Below are positions 36,814 through 47,562 of a stretch of DNA of 64,000 nucleotides, piece after piece; position 1 is the stretch's first letter, and the number at the start of each line of letters is the position of its first letter. Source of the DNA: Seohaeicola saemankumensis. GTDB taxonomy: Bacteria > Pseudomonadota > Alphaproteobacteria > Rhodobacterales > Rhodobacteraceae. The position numbers and the translations under genes were made by a program. A model generated the notes under the pieces. The model was not told the origin of the DNA. It saw only the letters and a program-made list of their open reading frames with translations, and did no database searches. The stretch lies in assembly GCF_020171285.1 (NCBI RefSeq), contig NZ_JAIUZI010000001.1, positions 620,001-684,000 of the forward strand, given 5' to 3'.

Positions 36814-37878
36814 ATGACAATCGTACTGAACAACGTAACCAAGCGTGTCGGCGCCGTTACGCACATAAAACCGACAACGCTGACGCTGCGCCCCGGCCAT
36901 TTCAATGTGCTGCTGGGCGAAACCGGGGCGGGCAAGACATCGCTGATCAAGATGATGGCCGGTCTGGACCCGGTTGCCGAGGGCAGCGTAACCATCGACG
37001 GGCAGGACGTGACCCACGTCAGCCCGCAGAAACGCAATATCTCGCTGGTGCACCAGTTTTTCGTGAACTATCCGCATATGACAGTGTTCGACAACATTGC
37101 CTCCCCCCTGCGGGTCGCAGGCATGGCGAAATCCGAAATCGCCGACAGGGTGGCGGATGCGGCGCGCATTCTGCAACTGACCCCGATGCTGAACCGCCGG
37201 CCGCAGGAGTTGTCAGGCGGCCAGCAGCAACGCACCGCGCTGGCACGCGCGATCGCCAAGGAAAGCCGTGCGGTGTTTCTGGACGAACCGCTGGCCAATC
37301 TGGATTACAAGCTGCGCGAAGAGCTGCGCGATCAGCTGCCCGAACTCTTCGCTGGTCGGGGCGCGGTGGTGGTCTATGCCACCTCGGAACCCGAGGAGGC
37401 GCTGTTGCTGGGTGGCCAGACCGCGCTGATGCAGGACGGGCAGGTGGCGCAATTTGGCCCCACCGCCGAGATCTACCGCAATCCTGCCAGCCTGACGGCG
37501 GCCGAGGTCTTCTCGGACCCGCCGATCAACAGCGCACGGGTGATCAAGCAGGGCACAGTGGTGCGACTGGACAACGGTGTCAGCTGGGGCGTCAGCGGTG
37601 TGGCGGCCGCGCTGGCCGATGGCGAATACACCGTGGCCGTGCGGCCCAACTATGTGCTGCCGGTGCGCAGCGAGCGGGCAACGGTTCCCTTGCGGGGCCG
37701 GGTGGCGGTCACCGAGCTCAGCGGATCGGAATCCAGCGCGCATTTCACCATGGGCGATATCAACTGGGTCTCGCTCAGCCATGGCACCCATCCCTACGAG
37801 GTGGGTGAGGAGCATGACTTTTACCTCGACCCGTCCCACTGCTTCTACTTTGGGGCAGACGGCAAGCTGGCGGCCTGA
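36814..37878 (+). CDS. glpS: Glycerol ABC importer ATPase 1
   Basis: The 354-residue ATPase is of the MalK/UgpC (CUT1) type. It shows Walker A GETGAGKTS, Q-loop LVHQFFVNYPHMTV, signature LSGGQQQRTALARAI, Walker B AVFLDEPLANLD, and a C-terminal OB-type regulatory domain from about 240. The usual H-loop His (THD) is replaced by TSEPEE. Two ATPases encoded side by side fit a heterodimer. Confidence 0.92.
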   Translation: MTIVLNNVTKRVGAVTHIKPTTLTLRPGHFNVLLGETGAGKTSLIKMMAGLDPVAEGSVTIDGQDVTHVSPQKRNISLVHQFFVNYPHMTVFDNIASPLRVAGMAKSEIADRVADAARILQLTPMLNRRPQELSGGQQQRTALARAIAKESRAVFLDEPLANLDYKLREELRDQLPELFAGRGAVVVYATSEPEEALLLGGQTALMQDGQVAQFGPTAEIYRNPASLTAAEVFSDPPINSARVIKQGTVVRLDNGVSWGVSGVAAALADGEYTVAVRPNYVLPVRSERATVPLRGRVAVTELSGSESSAHFTMGDINWVSLSHGTHPYEVGEEHDFYLDPSHCFYFGADGKLAA

Positions 37879-37890
37879 GGAGGGCACGAC

Positions 37891-38967
37891 ATGGCAAAAA
37901 TCACCCTTTCGAAGTTGCGCCACAGCTATTTGCCGAACCCCAGCGGTCCGGACGACTATGCGCTCAAGGAGATCGACCTGGATTGGGATGACGGTGGCGC
38001 CTACGCGCTGCTGGGCCCGTCCGGTTGCGGCAAGTCCACCCTTCTGAACATCATTTCGGGGCTGCTGGTGCCGTCCGAGGGGCGGATTCTGTTCAACGAC
38101 GCGGATGTGACCGACCTGGCCACGGACAAACGGAACATCGCGCAGGTGTTCCAGTTTCCGGTGATCTACGACACGATGACGGTTTACGACAACCTGGCCT
38201 TTCCCCTGCGCAACCGGGGCCGGGACGAAGCATTGGTAAAAGAGCGGGTGACCGCGATTGCCGAGATGCTGGACGTGACTTCGATGCTGAACGTCCGCGC
38301 GGCGAATCTGAGCCCGGACAACAAGCAAAAGATCTCGATGGGGCGTGGGCTGGTCCGGCAGGACGTGAACGTGGTGATGTTCGACGAGCCGCTGACCGTG
38401 ATCGACCCGCACCTGAAATGGAAACTGCGGTCAAAGCTGAAAGAGCTGCACCAGCGCATCAAGGCAACAATGATCTACGTCACGCACGACCAGACCGAGG
38501 CGCTGACCTTTGCCGATCAGGTGGTGGTGATGGATCTGGGCATGGTGGTACAGATCGGCACCCCGCAGGAACTGTTTGAACGGCCCGCGCACACTTTTGT
38601 CGGCCATTTCATCGGTTCGCCGGGCATGAACATCCTGCCCTGCGATGTGCGCGACGGCGCGGCGTTCTTCCAGGGTGCGAACGTGCCGCTGGAGGGAAAC
38701 ATCGTGAAGCCCGCAACCGGCAGGACCGAGATCGGTGTCCGGCCGGAATTCGTGACTTTGGGAACATCGGGCATGCAGGGCGTGGTTCGCAAATCCGCTG
38801 ACATCGGCCGGTATGGGGTGGTCGAGGCCATGGTGGGCGACACCCGCGTGGCGGCCATCGTCGAAGGCGGCGTGCCTGAACAGGGCGAAACCGTGCACCT
38901 GAATTTCAAGCCAGAGCAGACCCGGCTTTATGCCGATGGCTGGCTCGCGACCGAGGCGAGGGGGTAG
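37891..38967 (+). CDS. glpT: Glycerol ABC importer ATPase 2
   Basis: The 358-residue ATPase keeps Walker A GPSGCGKST, Walker B VVMFDEPLTVIDP and switch His in YVTHDQTEALTFADQ. Its signature is LSPDNKQKISMGRGL instead of LSGGQ, so the two ATP sites of a GlpS-GlpT dimer would be unequal: GlpS lacks the switch His and GlpT lacks the signature. The C-terminal domain is MalK-like. It starts 12 bases after glpS. Confidence 0.92.
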   Translation: MAKITLSKLRHSYLPNPSGPDDYALKEIDLDWDDGGAYALLGPSGCGKSTLLNIISGLLVPSEGRILFNDADVTDLATDKRNIAQVFQFPVIYDTMTVYDNLAFPLRNRGRDEALVKERVTAIAEMLDVTSMLNVRAANLSPDNKQKISMGRGLVRQDVNVVMFDEPLTVIDPHLKWKLRSKLKELHQRIKATMIYVTHDQTEALTFADQVVVMDLGMVVQIGTPQELFERPAHTFVGHFIGSPGMNILPCDVRDGAAFFQGANVPLEGNIVKPATGRTEIGVRPEFVTLGTSGMQGVVRKSADIGRYGVVEAMVGDTRVAAIVEGGVPEQGETVHLNFKPEQTRLYADGWLATEARG

Positions 38968-38971
38968 GCCG

Positions 38972-39832
38972 ATGAAAACCGTCAATCAAAAGGCGTGGTT
39001 CTTTGTGCTGCCGGTGCTGTTGCTGGTCGCCTTCAACGCGCTGATCCCGATGATGACCGTGGTGAATTACTCGGTCCAGGAGACGTTCGGCGACAACCTG
39101 TTCTTCTGGGAAGGGCTGGGCTGGTTCGAACAGATCCTTCGGTCGGAACGCTTTCATGCGGCACTTGGCCGGCAGTTCCTGTTCACCGGTCTGATCCTGC
39201 TGATCGAAGTGCCGCTGGGCATCATCATTGCGCTGTCGATGCCGAAAAAGGGGTTCTGGGTGCCGGTCTGTCTGGTGCTGATGGCGCTGCCGATGCTGAT
39301 CCCGTGGAACGTGGTGGGGGCTATGTGGAACATCTTTACCCTGCCGGATATCGGGCTGCTGGGGTATTTCATGAACCATACGCTGGGCATCGACTATGAC
39401 ATGACCCAGAATCCGCTGGCGGCATGGATCACCATCATCACCATGGATGTCTGGCACTGGACCTCGCTGGTGGTACTGCTGTGCTATGCCGGGCTGGTGT
39501 CGATACCTGACGCCTATTATCAGGCCGCCCGAATTGACGGCGCGTCGAACTGGGCGGTGTTCCGCTATATCCAGTTGCCCAAGATGAAGCAGGTGCTGAC
39601 CATCGCGATCCTGCTGCGATTTATGGACAGCTTTAACATCTATACCGAACCCTTTGTTCTGACAGGGGGCGGGCCGGGCAATTCGACCACGCTGTTGTCC
39701 ATCGATCTGGTCAAGATCGCGCTGGGGCAGTTCGACCTGGGTCCGGCGGCGGCGATGTCGCTGATCTATTTCGCCATCACACTTCTGGTCAGCTGGGTGT
39801 TCTACACCCTGATGACCAAAGACGACACATAA
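38972..39832 (+). CDS. glpP: Glycerol ABC importer permease 1
   Basis: The 286-residue inner membrane protein has six helices and the CUT1-type EAA loop (YYQAARIDGASNWAVFRYIQLPKMKQVL). The ATG at 38972 follows the glpT stop by 4 bases and has GGGGG upstream; an in-frame ATG at 38930 would overlap glpT. It pairs with GlpQ. Confidence 0.92.
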   Translation: MKTVNQKAWFFVLPVLLLVAFNALIPMMTVVNYSVQETFGDNLFFWEGLGWFEQILRSERFHAALGRQFLFTGLILLIEVPLGIIIALSMPKKGFWVPVCLVLMALPMLIPWNVVGAMWNIFTLPDIGLLGYFMNHTLGIDYDMTQNPLAAWITIITMDVWHWTSLVVLLCYAGLVSIPDAYYQAARIDGASNWAVFRYIQLPKMKQVLTIAILLRFMDSFNIYTEPFVLTGGGPGNSTTLLSIDLVKIALGQFDLGPAAAMSLIYFAITLLVSWVFYTLMTKDDT

Positions 39833-39845
39833 GGGGGCCGCGCCG

Positions 39846-40643
39846 ATGCAACGCCGTTATCTTGTCCCGCTGTTCTATATCCTGTTCCTGATGCTGCCGA
39901 TCTATTGGCTGGTCGCGATGAGCTTCAAGACCACCAACGAAATCCTGTCGGGCTTCTCGCTGTTCCCGCAGACCTTTACCCTGGCCAACTACAAGGAGAT
40001 CTTTACCGATCCGACCTGGTACTGGGGCTATATCAACTCGATCATCTACGTGTCGCTGAACACGGTGATCTCGGTCTGCGTGGCGCTTCCGGCGGCCTAT
40101 GCCTTTAGCCGCTACCGGTTCCTGGGCGACAAGCATCTGTTCTTCTGGCTGCTGACCAACCGGATGGCACCGGCCGCCGTCTTTGCCTTGCCGTTCTTTC
40201 AGCTCTATTCGGCGGTGGGGCTGTTCGACACCTACCTTGCCGTGGCGCTGGCGCATTGCCTGTTCAACATCCCGCTTGCCGTCTGGATCCTCGAAGGGTT
40301 CATGTCGGGCGTGCCCAAGGAGTTGGACGAGACCGCCTATGTGGATGGCTATTCCTTCCCGGCCTTCTTTACGCGGATCTTTCTTCCCTCGATCAAGGCG
40401 GGCGTCGGGGTCACGGCCTTTTTCTGTTTCATGTTCTCTTGGGTGGAATTGTTGCTGGCCAAGACGCTGACGGCGGTCGAGGCGAAACCGATCGCTGCCG
40501 TGATGACCCGTACCGCGTCCTCGGCGGGCTATGAACTGGGCCTCCTGGCCGCCGCCGGGACGCTGACCATCATCCCCGGCGCCATCGTGATCTATTTTGT
40601 CCGCAACTATATCGCCAAGGGCTTTGCCCTGGGGAGGGTGTGA
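39846..40643 (+). CDS. glpQ: Glycerol ABC importer permease 2
   Basis: The 265-residue membrane protein starts with QRRYLVPLFYILFLMLPIYWLVAMSFKT and has the EAA loop ELDETAYVDGYSFPAFFTRIFLPSIKAGV. It is the MalG-type partner of GlpP. Its stop overlaps the start region of the DUF2160 gene. Confidence 0.92.
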   Translation: MQRRYLVPLFYILFLMLPIYWLVAMSFKTTNEILSGFSLFPQTFTLANYKEIFTDPTWYWGYINSIIYVSLNTVISVCVALPAAYAFSRYRFLGDKHLFFWLLTNRMAPAAVFALPFFQLYSAVGLFDTYLAVALAHCLFNIPLAVWILEGFMSGVPKELDETAYVDGYSFPAFFTRIFLPSIKAGVGVTAFFCFMFSWVELLLAKTLTAVEAKPIAAVMTRTASSAGYELGLLAAAGTLTIIPGAIVIYFVRNYIAKGFALGRV

Positions 40644-41047
40644 TGATGCGTTCGCTTTTGACTGCGCTGTTGCTATTGCCCGCGACGGTTCAGGCCCAGA
40701 CACAAGGGTGGGGCAGTGTTGCCAAGCAAACCGAGCCAAAGGGGTTTTCCTGGACCGATCCGCTGTTCGGCGGCACATGGATGGCCTGGACGGCGGCCAC
40801 GGCGGCCGTGTTCATCGGCATCTTTGGCGCCATGGCAGTGCTGACGGTGATCGAGATCCGGCACCCCGGTGGGGCGGAACGCAAGGGTGTGCTGGGGCTG
40901 ACCACGACACGCGGTGACCGGCTGTTTATGACGCTGCTGGGCACGGTCTATATCTTTCTGGCGTGGCTGGGCCTTTTTGGCGAACCGCTGTGGACACCGC
41001 TTGGCGTGTCGCTGGCCTGGGGCGTGTTCTGTTTCTGGAAGGTCTGA
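40643..41047 (+). CDS. glpU: DUF2160 small membrane protein of the glycerol transporter
   Basis: The 134-residue protein has an N-terminal signal-like helix (about 4-18), then helices at about 50-70, 90-110 and a C-terminal one. The family (DUF2160) is found in glycerol ABC operons and matches GlpU; its role is not known. The exact start is GTG 40640 or ATG 40643; both share the GGGGAGGG ribosome site and overlap the glpQ stop. Confidence 0.82.
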   Translation: MMRSLLTALLLLPATVQAQTQGWGSVAKQTEPKGFSWTDPLFGGTWMAWTAATAAVFIGIFGAMAVLTVIEIRHPGGAERKGVLGLTTTRGDRLFMTLLGTVYIFLAWLGLFGEPLWTPLGVSLAWGVFCFWKV

Positions 41048-41050
41048 GCG

Positions 41051-42538
<1,488 letters not shown>

Positions 42539-42688
42539 GGCCATCGGCAGGAACCTGCCATGGTTAACCGGTTGCCCCGGCTTTGGCCCAAGCCTGCCTT
42601 TTTCTGATCACATTTGGCTTTCAATCTGAAGCAGACCGATGAGAGTCCCCTCTCGTCCGACACGCTGCCATGAAAGATTTGCACTGCC

Positions 42689-43996
42689 ATGCAACAGAAT
42701 CTGATTCTAGAGGACGACATCCAGAACGACGAACTGCAGCCCGGAACGTCGCTGCTGCACGGTCAGTATCTGATCGAAGAGAATCTGGTTAGCGGTGGTT
42801 TCGGCATCACATACCTCGCGCTCGACAGTCTGGAGCGGCAGGTGGTGATCAAGGAGTGCTTTCCCGGCGCGGTCTGCTGCCGTGCGGGGGGCAAGGTACA
42901 GGCGCGGTCGGCGGACCGGGCCGGACAGTTTTCCTCGATCAAGCGGCATTTCCTGCGCGAGGCGCGGCGGCTGGCCAAGCTGAACCATCCCAATATCGTT
43001 GGCGTGCACCAGGTGTTCGAAGAGAACAACTCTGCCTATATGGCGCTCGATTATGTCGAGGGTGACGATCTGTTGACCGTGCTCGAAGATCACCCGGAGC
43101 GGCTGACGCCGCGGGTGATCCGCAAGCTGCTGCGCACAGCTCTGGAATCGGTCAGCTATCTGCACGGTTTGGGAATCCTGCACCGCGATATCTCGCCGGA
43201 CAATTTCCTGCTGGATCGGCAGGGCAACCTGACTCTGATCGACTTTGGCGCCGCGCGCGAACACGCCGGCAAGGAAAACCGCGCGCTGTCGGCGCTGCTG
43301 GCCGTCAAGGACGGGTATTCCCCGCACGAGTTTTACCTGGCCGATGTGACCCAGTATGCATCCAGCGATCTCTACTCGCTCGGAGCGACGTTCTATCATC
43401 TGGTGACCGGTGATGCGCCGCCGCAGAGCCAGGAACGTCTGGCTGCGATTGCCGCCAACAACCCCGACCCCTATCACCCGCTGGCGCTTGGCGATTGGGG
43501 CTATGACCGGGGATTTCTCGAAGCCATCGACAAGGCGCTTGCCGTTCTGCAGGAAGATCGCATCCAAAGCGCCGAAGCTTGGCTGGAGATGCTGGACGCC
43601 GCGCCGGTTGCCGCGCCCGAACCCGAGCCTGAGCTTGGAACCGACCTGAACCGGGTGATTTCGCGCCTGGTTCAGGACACCAACGTCGACCTGCAGCCTG
43701 GTAAGCCGACCGCCGTCGAAACCCGCAAGCGACACGTGCCTTCGCGGCAATTGGCAAGGTCCGCGCAGGAGGAGCGTCCGTCGCATCCTGTAGATATCTT
43801 TGGCAATCCGATTTCAGATGTCGATGCCTGGCAAAAAGAACAGGACCGGGCATTGAAAGCAGCCCGCAAGGCCGCGCAGGCAGCACAGGCCGCGCGGGAA
43901 AAGGAAGAAACAGAACAGGCTGCGCCGCGCAGCGTCATTGCCAAATTCATGGGGCGGTTCGCCCCGCGCCGTGCCTCTGCGGCGACGGCCCATTGA
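42689..43996 (+). CDS. Soluble Ser/Thr protein kinase of the GTPase cluster
   Basis: The 435-residue Hanks-type kinase has the Gly loop VSGGFGIT (34-41), catalytic Lys55 in VVIKECFP, Glu91, HRDISPDN (165-172) and DFG (185-187). The activation segment ends in DGYSPHEFY. No membrane helix is seen. The C-terminal 125 residues are low-complexity then coiled coil (QKEQDRALKAARKAAQAAQAA). The following genes encode FHA and PP2C proteins, the usual reader and eraser. It looks active; substrates are probably the cluster proteins (inference). Confidence 0.9.
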   Translation: MQQNLILEDDIQNDELQPGTSLLHGQYLIEENLVSGGFGITYLALDSLERQVVIKECFPGAVCCRAGGKVQARSADRAGQFSSIKRHFLREARRLAKLNHPNIVGVHQVFEENNSAYMALDYVEGDDLLTVLEDHPERLTPRVIRKLLRTALESVSYLHGLGILHRDISPDNFLLDRQGNLTLIDFGAAREHAGKENRALSALLAVKDGYSPHEFYLADVTQYASSDLYSLGATFYHLVTGDAPPQSQERLAAIAANNPDPYHPLALGDWGYDRGFLEAIDKALAVLQEDRIQSAEAWLEMLDAAPVAAPEPEPELGTDLNRVISRLVQDTNVDLQPGKPTAVETRKRHVPSRQLARSAQEERPSHPVDIFGNPISDVDAWQKEQDRALKAARKAAQAAQAAREKEETEQAAPRSVIAKFMGRFAPRRASAATAH

Positions 43997-44012
43997 AGGA
44001 CGGAGAAACCGC

Positions 44013-45254
44013 ATGAGATTCATCCGCGACATCATCAACGAGAAGAAGCGCAACGGTCTGGAAGGCATGGCCGCTGAACAGGCCGGTGGCTCCGATACTC
44101 AGATGTCGGCGCCTGAAATGGCGCCCCTTGCAGCTCCTCCAGCGCAAGTCCCGCACGAGCCGGCAGCCGAGCAACCGATGGCATTCGGATCGGGCGAGTT
44201 TGGCCCGACCGACCAGAATCTGTTCACTGAAGCTGAAGATGATGTGCCCGATGCGCGTGAGGCGTTTTCCTCGGAGTTGCGCAACGCGTTTCTGGATGAC
44301 CTGGAAGAAGAGCCTGCCTTGGAAACGGAGAATACCGTTTCGGAAACGGAAGTGTCGATGGAGTTCGGGGATGAAGCCAACCCGGAGACCGCCGACTTGG
44401 ACGCTGCCGCCGAAGACGATGTCCGGCCAGAGCCGGACATGCCGGACGAACCGCAAGCCGATCATTTCCAGAGCTTGGTGCCGGAACTGGAACGGGGAGT
44501 AGAAATGCAATCCGCCGTCGATCCGCGTCCGAGTGCGCCGCCATCCGCACGTGCGGCTGACCCGCTGATACTGGAGCCGTCCGATGCGGCGGCGCGACAA
44601 AGACAGCCTTTCGCCACGCCGCAAGCTTCGGAAACATTTGACGCCGGGGCGGCATCGGAAGGAGCGCGTCGCCAGAGCGACATGCCTGTCGAAGTCCCAG
44701 CGCCCGCAGCGGGACGTGGGTCGCGTCGTGCCGGTCGGGTCAAAACCCGATTGCTGGGGTTCAATTCGGCGCAGAATGGCCCCGGTGACCCCTTTGCGCC
44801 CGCCGCAACTCGTCACGCATTGAACGAGCCGGCAAATGCCTTTGCGCCCGAGACTGAAGGTGCCTTGCCGCAGCCCAGTTTTCCGGTTGGCTGGTTGGTC
44901 GTCGTGGCCGGCCCCGGCCGGGGCAGCGCCTTTTCGTTGCATGCCGGGGTTGCGCAGATCGGGCGCGGCCAAGGACAGGCTGTGCGGCTGGACTTTGGCG
45001 ACAACAGCATCTCGCGCGAAAACCATGCGGCAATTGCCTATGACCCGGAGCAGCGCCGGTTTTTCCTCGGCCATGGCGGCAAGGCGAACCTGGTGCGTCT
45101 GAATGACCGTCCGGTCCTGAGCACCGAAGAATTGCAGTCGGGACACCTGATCCGGCTGGGCGAAACCACCCTTCGTTTCATCGGTTTGTGTGGAGCCGAT
45201 TTCGACTGGGACCATGCACAGGACGGCGAACAAAGACATGCATCCGTCGGCTGA
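44013..45254 (+). CDS. FHA-domain protein of the GTPase cluster
   Basis: The 413-residue protein has an N-terminal amphipathic helix (MRFIRDIINEKKRNG), about 270 disordered, acidic residues, and a C-terminal FHA domain (about 293-405) with QIGRGQGQAVRLDFGDNSISRENHAAI, containing the phospho-Thr-binding Arg, Ser and His, and NDRPVLSTEELQSGHLIRLGETTLRF. The linker has GRVKTRLLGFN, a motif echoed in a GTPase of the cluster. The start at 44013 has GGAG upstream. It likely recruits phosphorylated partners. Confidence 0.87.
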   Translation: MRFIRDIINEKKRNGLEGMAAEQAGGSDTQMSAPEMAPLAAPPAQVPHEPAAEQPMAFGSGEFGPTDQNLFTEAEDDVPDAREAFSSELRNAFLDDLEEEPALETENTVSETEVSMEFGDEANPETADLDAAAEDDVRPEPDMPDEPQADHFQSLVPELERGVEMQSAVDPRPSAPPSARAADPLILEPSDAAARQRQPFATPQASETFDAGAASEGARRQSDMPVEVPAPAAGRGSRRAGRVKTRLLGFNSAQNGPGDPFAPAATRHALNEPANAFAPETEGALPQPSFPVGWLVVVAGPGRGSAFSLHAGVAQIGRGQGQAVRLDFGDNSISRENHAAIAYDPEQRRFFLGHGGKANLVRLNDRPVLSTEELQSGHLIRLGETTLRFIGLCGADFDWDHAQDGEQRHASVG

Positions 45255-46182
45255 GTTCCATTACGATGCCGCCTCGGCGCTAAGCCAGGGCCAGCGCGAG
45301 ACACAGGAAGACGCGATCGCCGCGGACTTTCCCGTGGGCGCGGGCGTTGGCTTTGCCGTGCTGGCGGACGGCATGGGGGGGCACGCGGCCGGCGATATTG
45401 CCAGCGGCATCGTGGTCACCGAAGTGTTCAGCGAACTCAAGCTGCGGGCGGCCGATCCCGACTTTCTGGAACGCAACATTGCTCAGGTGCTGCACGACGC
45501 GGCATTTGACGCCAACGATTGCGTGGGGCATCACGTCGCTTCGCACCCGCGATCCCATGGCATGGGCGCGACGCTGGTTGCACCGGTTTTCCTGGGCAAC
45601 CGCCTGTATTGGATTTCGGTCGGGGATTCGCCGCTGTTCCTGTTCCGCGATGGGCGACTGCGGCGGTTGAACGCCGATCATTCCCTGACACCGCAGATAG
45701 ATTATCTGGCCAGCCGCGGTCTGATGGCGACCGAAGAGGCGCTGAACCACCCCGACCGGAATTGCCTGACATCGGTTTTGTTCGGGCATGAAATTGCCCT
45801 GATCGACTGCCCGGCGGAACCGGTATCGTTGCAGGCGAACGACATTGTCGTGGCCGCCAGCGACGGGCTGCTTTTTCTTGAGGAAGAAGAAATCGAGGGC
45901 ATCATCCAATCCTATGCCGACCGTACCAGCAGCGAAATCAGCAGCCGTCTGCTGGCCGCCTTGGCGAATTTGGACGACCCCGATCAAGACAACGTGTCGT
46001 TATGCGTGATCAAGGTGAACCGCAGCGGTATCGAAGCTGCTGAGGATGGGCAAATGTCGTCGGCGACGTTGCCAAGGCCGGTACCAATGCCCAGGGCCCG
46101 CGATTCCCTGACGGTCATGGTGAATGGTAGCAAGACACGGCAGATGCTGATGTACCGCGCCAAAGCAGGGAGGTCCGCATGA
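45238..46182 (+). CDS. PP2C-family Ser/Thr phosphatase of the GTPase cluster
   Basis: The 314-residue phosphatase has all metal-site motifs: RETQEDA (Asp25), LADGMGGHAAGD (Asp44), GMGATLV, ISVGDSPLFLF, AASDGL (Asp209) and DQDNVSL (Asp251). A 55-residue tail follows. The start at 45238 overlaps the FHA gene by 17 bases; ATG 45214 is an alternative. It reverses the neighbouring kinase by analogy with kinase-phosphatase pairs of type VI secretion. Confidence 0.88.
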   Translation: MHPSAEFHYDAASALSQGQRETQEDAIAADFPVGAGVGFAVLADGMGGHAAGDIASGIVVTEVFSELKLRAADPDFLERNIAQVLHDAAFDANDCVGHHVASHPRSHGMGATLVAPVFLGNRLYWISVGDSPLFLFRDGRLRRLNADHSLTPQIDYLASRGLMATEEALNHPDRNCLTSVLFGHEIALIDCPAEPVSLQANDIVVAASDGLLFLEEEEIEGIIQSYADRTSSEISSRLLAALANLDDPDQDNVSLCVIKVNRSGIEAAEDGQMSSATLPRPVPMPRARDSLTVMVNGSKTRQMLMYRAKAGRSA

Positions 46183-47405
46183 GCCTGGCCAAGACCGCCC
46201 TTCCGATAGCCGACCGGCTGGAATACGCGCTGGGCGCAGGCAAGCTGCCGCCGCATATGCTGGATTGGGGGCGGCAATTGCTGTCCCATCTGCGCAAGCC
46301 GGTGCAGGTGGTGATCATGGGGCTGCCCGGCAGTGGCAAGTCCACGTTGGTCAACATGTTGGCTGGCGAACAGGTCATTCCGCGCAAGAAGTCGATCCCG
46401 GTCATCGAGATTGCAGGCGGCCCGGAGCCGCGCGTGATCTTCGAGATCGAAGACGGGTCAATGGAGCGTCGTCCCGGTACTCTGGGCGAGGGGCCGATCC
46501 CGGATGGCACCATCCGGGCCCGTCAGGAATTGCCGGATTCCGATCTGAAGCGCCAGAACTTCGTCGAGGTCGATCTGACCGGCAACTTTGGCTATCAGAA
46601 ATCCATCGTGAACTGGGTCGTTCAATGGGCCGACATCGTGTTGTGGTGCACCCGCGAGTTCGATGACGCGGAGCAGGAGCTTTGGGCTTCGGTTCCGGAC
46701 GAAATCAAGGACCGAAGCTTCCTGGTCCTGACCATGGCAGACCAGCAGATGATGCGCGGCACACTGGTGGACCGGATCAACGCGCTGGAAGACCTGGTGG
46801 CGGAGGAATTTCTGGGGCTCTATCCGATCGCCACGATTCAGGCGATCGCCGCGCGTTCGGCGGGCGCGGCCGCCGATCCGCGGCTCTGGAAATCCAGCGG
46901 TGGCAAGGAGTTGCTGGACAGCGTTCTGCGCCAGGTCGAGATCGGCCGGGCTGCGGACATGGACCGTGCCGACATGCTACTGAGCCGGTTCGCGCCGGAA
47001 ATCGCGCCGATGCCGGTGGCTCCGGAACCTCGCCGCAAAACCCGCGTTCTGGACGATGGTGCCAAGGCGCAGAACAGCGATCGCCCGCCATCGGATCACC
47101 TGTCCGATGCGCTGGACCTGCTGCAATCGCGCGCCGATGTGTTGTTCGCAACATTGTCCGGAGAAAGCGAGCCTGACCCGAATGCGGTTCTGGCCCGTTG
47201 TGTTGAAACCGCCAATGCCCTGATGGATGTGCTAAACGGCGCCGATCCTGACAATCCGACCGTGCGCGAGGCGCAGGAAGACGCGGAAGAAAGCGCGGAA
47301 ATGATGCTGTTGTTTCAGCTGGAAAAGGGCGAAGACGCCGCTGCGGATGCGGTGACCTTGCTCTTGCAACTAAAAAAGGAACTGGCGCAACGGGCCGACC
47401 AATGA
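46179..47405 (+). CDS. P-loop GTPase 1 of the cluster
   Basis: The 408-residue protein has a Walker A GLPGSGKST (48-56) within a dynamin/Era-like G domain: IVNWVVQWADIVLWCTREFDDAEQELW and FLVLTMADQQM. The last replaces NKxD, and a DxPG switch II is missing, so nucleotide choice is uncertain. A Pro-rich basic linker (PEPRRKTRVL) and a helical C-terminal part with acidic runs follow. It overlaps the phosphatase gene by 4 nt. Confidence 0.75.
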   Translation: MSLAKTALPIADRLEYALGAGKLPPHMLDWGRQLLSHLRKPVQVVIMGLPGSGKSTLVNMLAGEQVIPRKKSIPVIEIAGGPEPRVIFEIEDGSMERRPGTLGEGPIPDGTIRARQELPDSDLKRQNFVEVDLTGNFGYQKSIVNWVVQWADIVLWCTREFDDAEQELWASVPDEIKDRSFLVLTMADQQMMRGTLVDRINALEDLVAEEFLGLYPIATIQAIAARSAGAAADPRLWKSSGGKELLDSVLRQVEIGRAADMDRADMLLSRFAPEIAPMPVAPEPRRKTRVLDDGAKAQNSDRPPSDHLSDALDLLQSRADVLFATLSGESEPDPNAVLARCVETANALMDVLNGADPDNPTVREAQEDAEESAEMMLLFQLEKGEDAAADAVTLLLQLKKELAQRADQ

Positions 47406-47562
47406 ACTGTGTCCACATGGTAAACGATTGCCCGATCCCAGCCAAATTAAGAACACATTCCGACGCGAAAATAATTGTAGGGGAGTCGTTCGCGGCCAGT
47501 TCCGTATCGCGGGCGCCAAGAGCTGCTCTCCAGCGAAGACGCATCAGAATGCCAGGTAAGTC

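Noticed and set aside
34718..36820. 700-residue minus-strand frame
   Set aside because: It is antisense to glpV; composition is abnormal and the true codon pattern belongs to glpV.
42689..46182. Type VI secretion locus
   Set aside because: The kinase, FHA and PP2C trio suggested it, but no TssB/C, ClpV, Hcp, VgrG or TssM-like gene is in the window.
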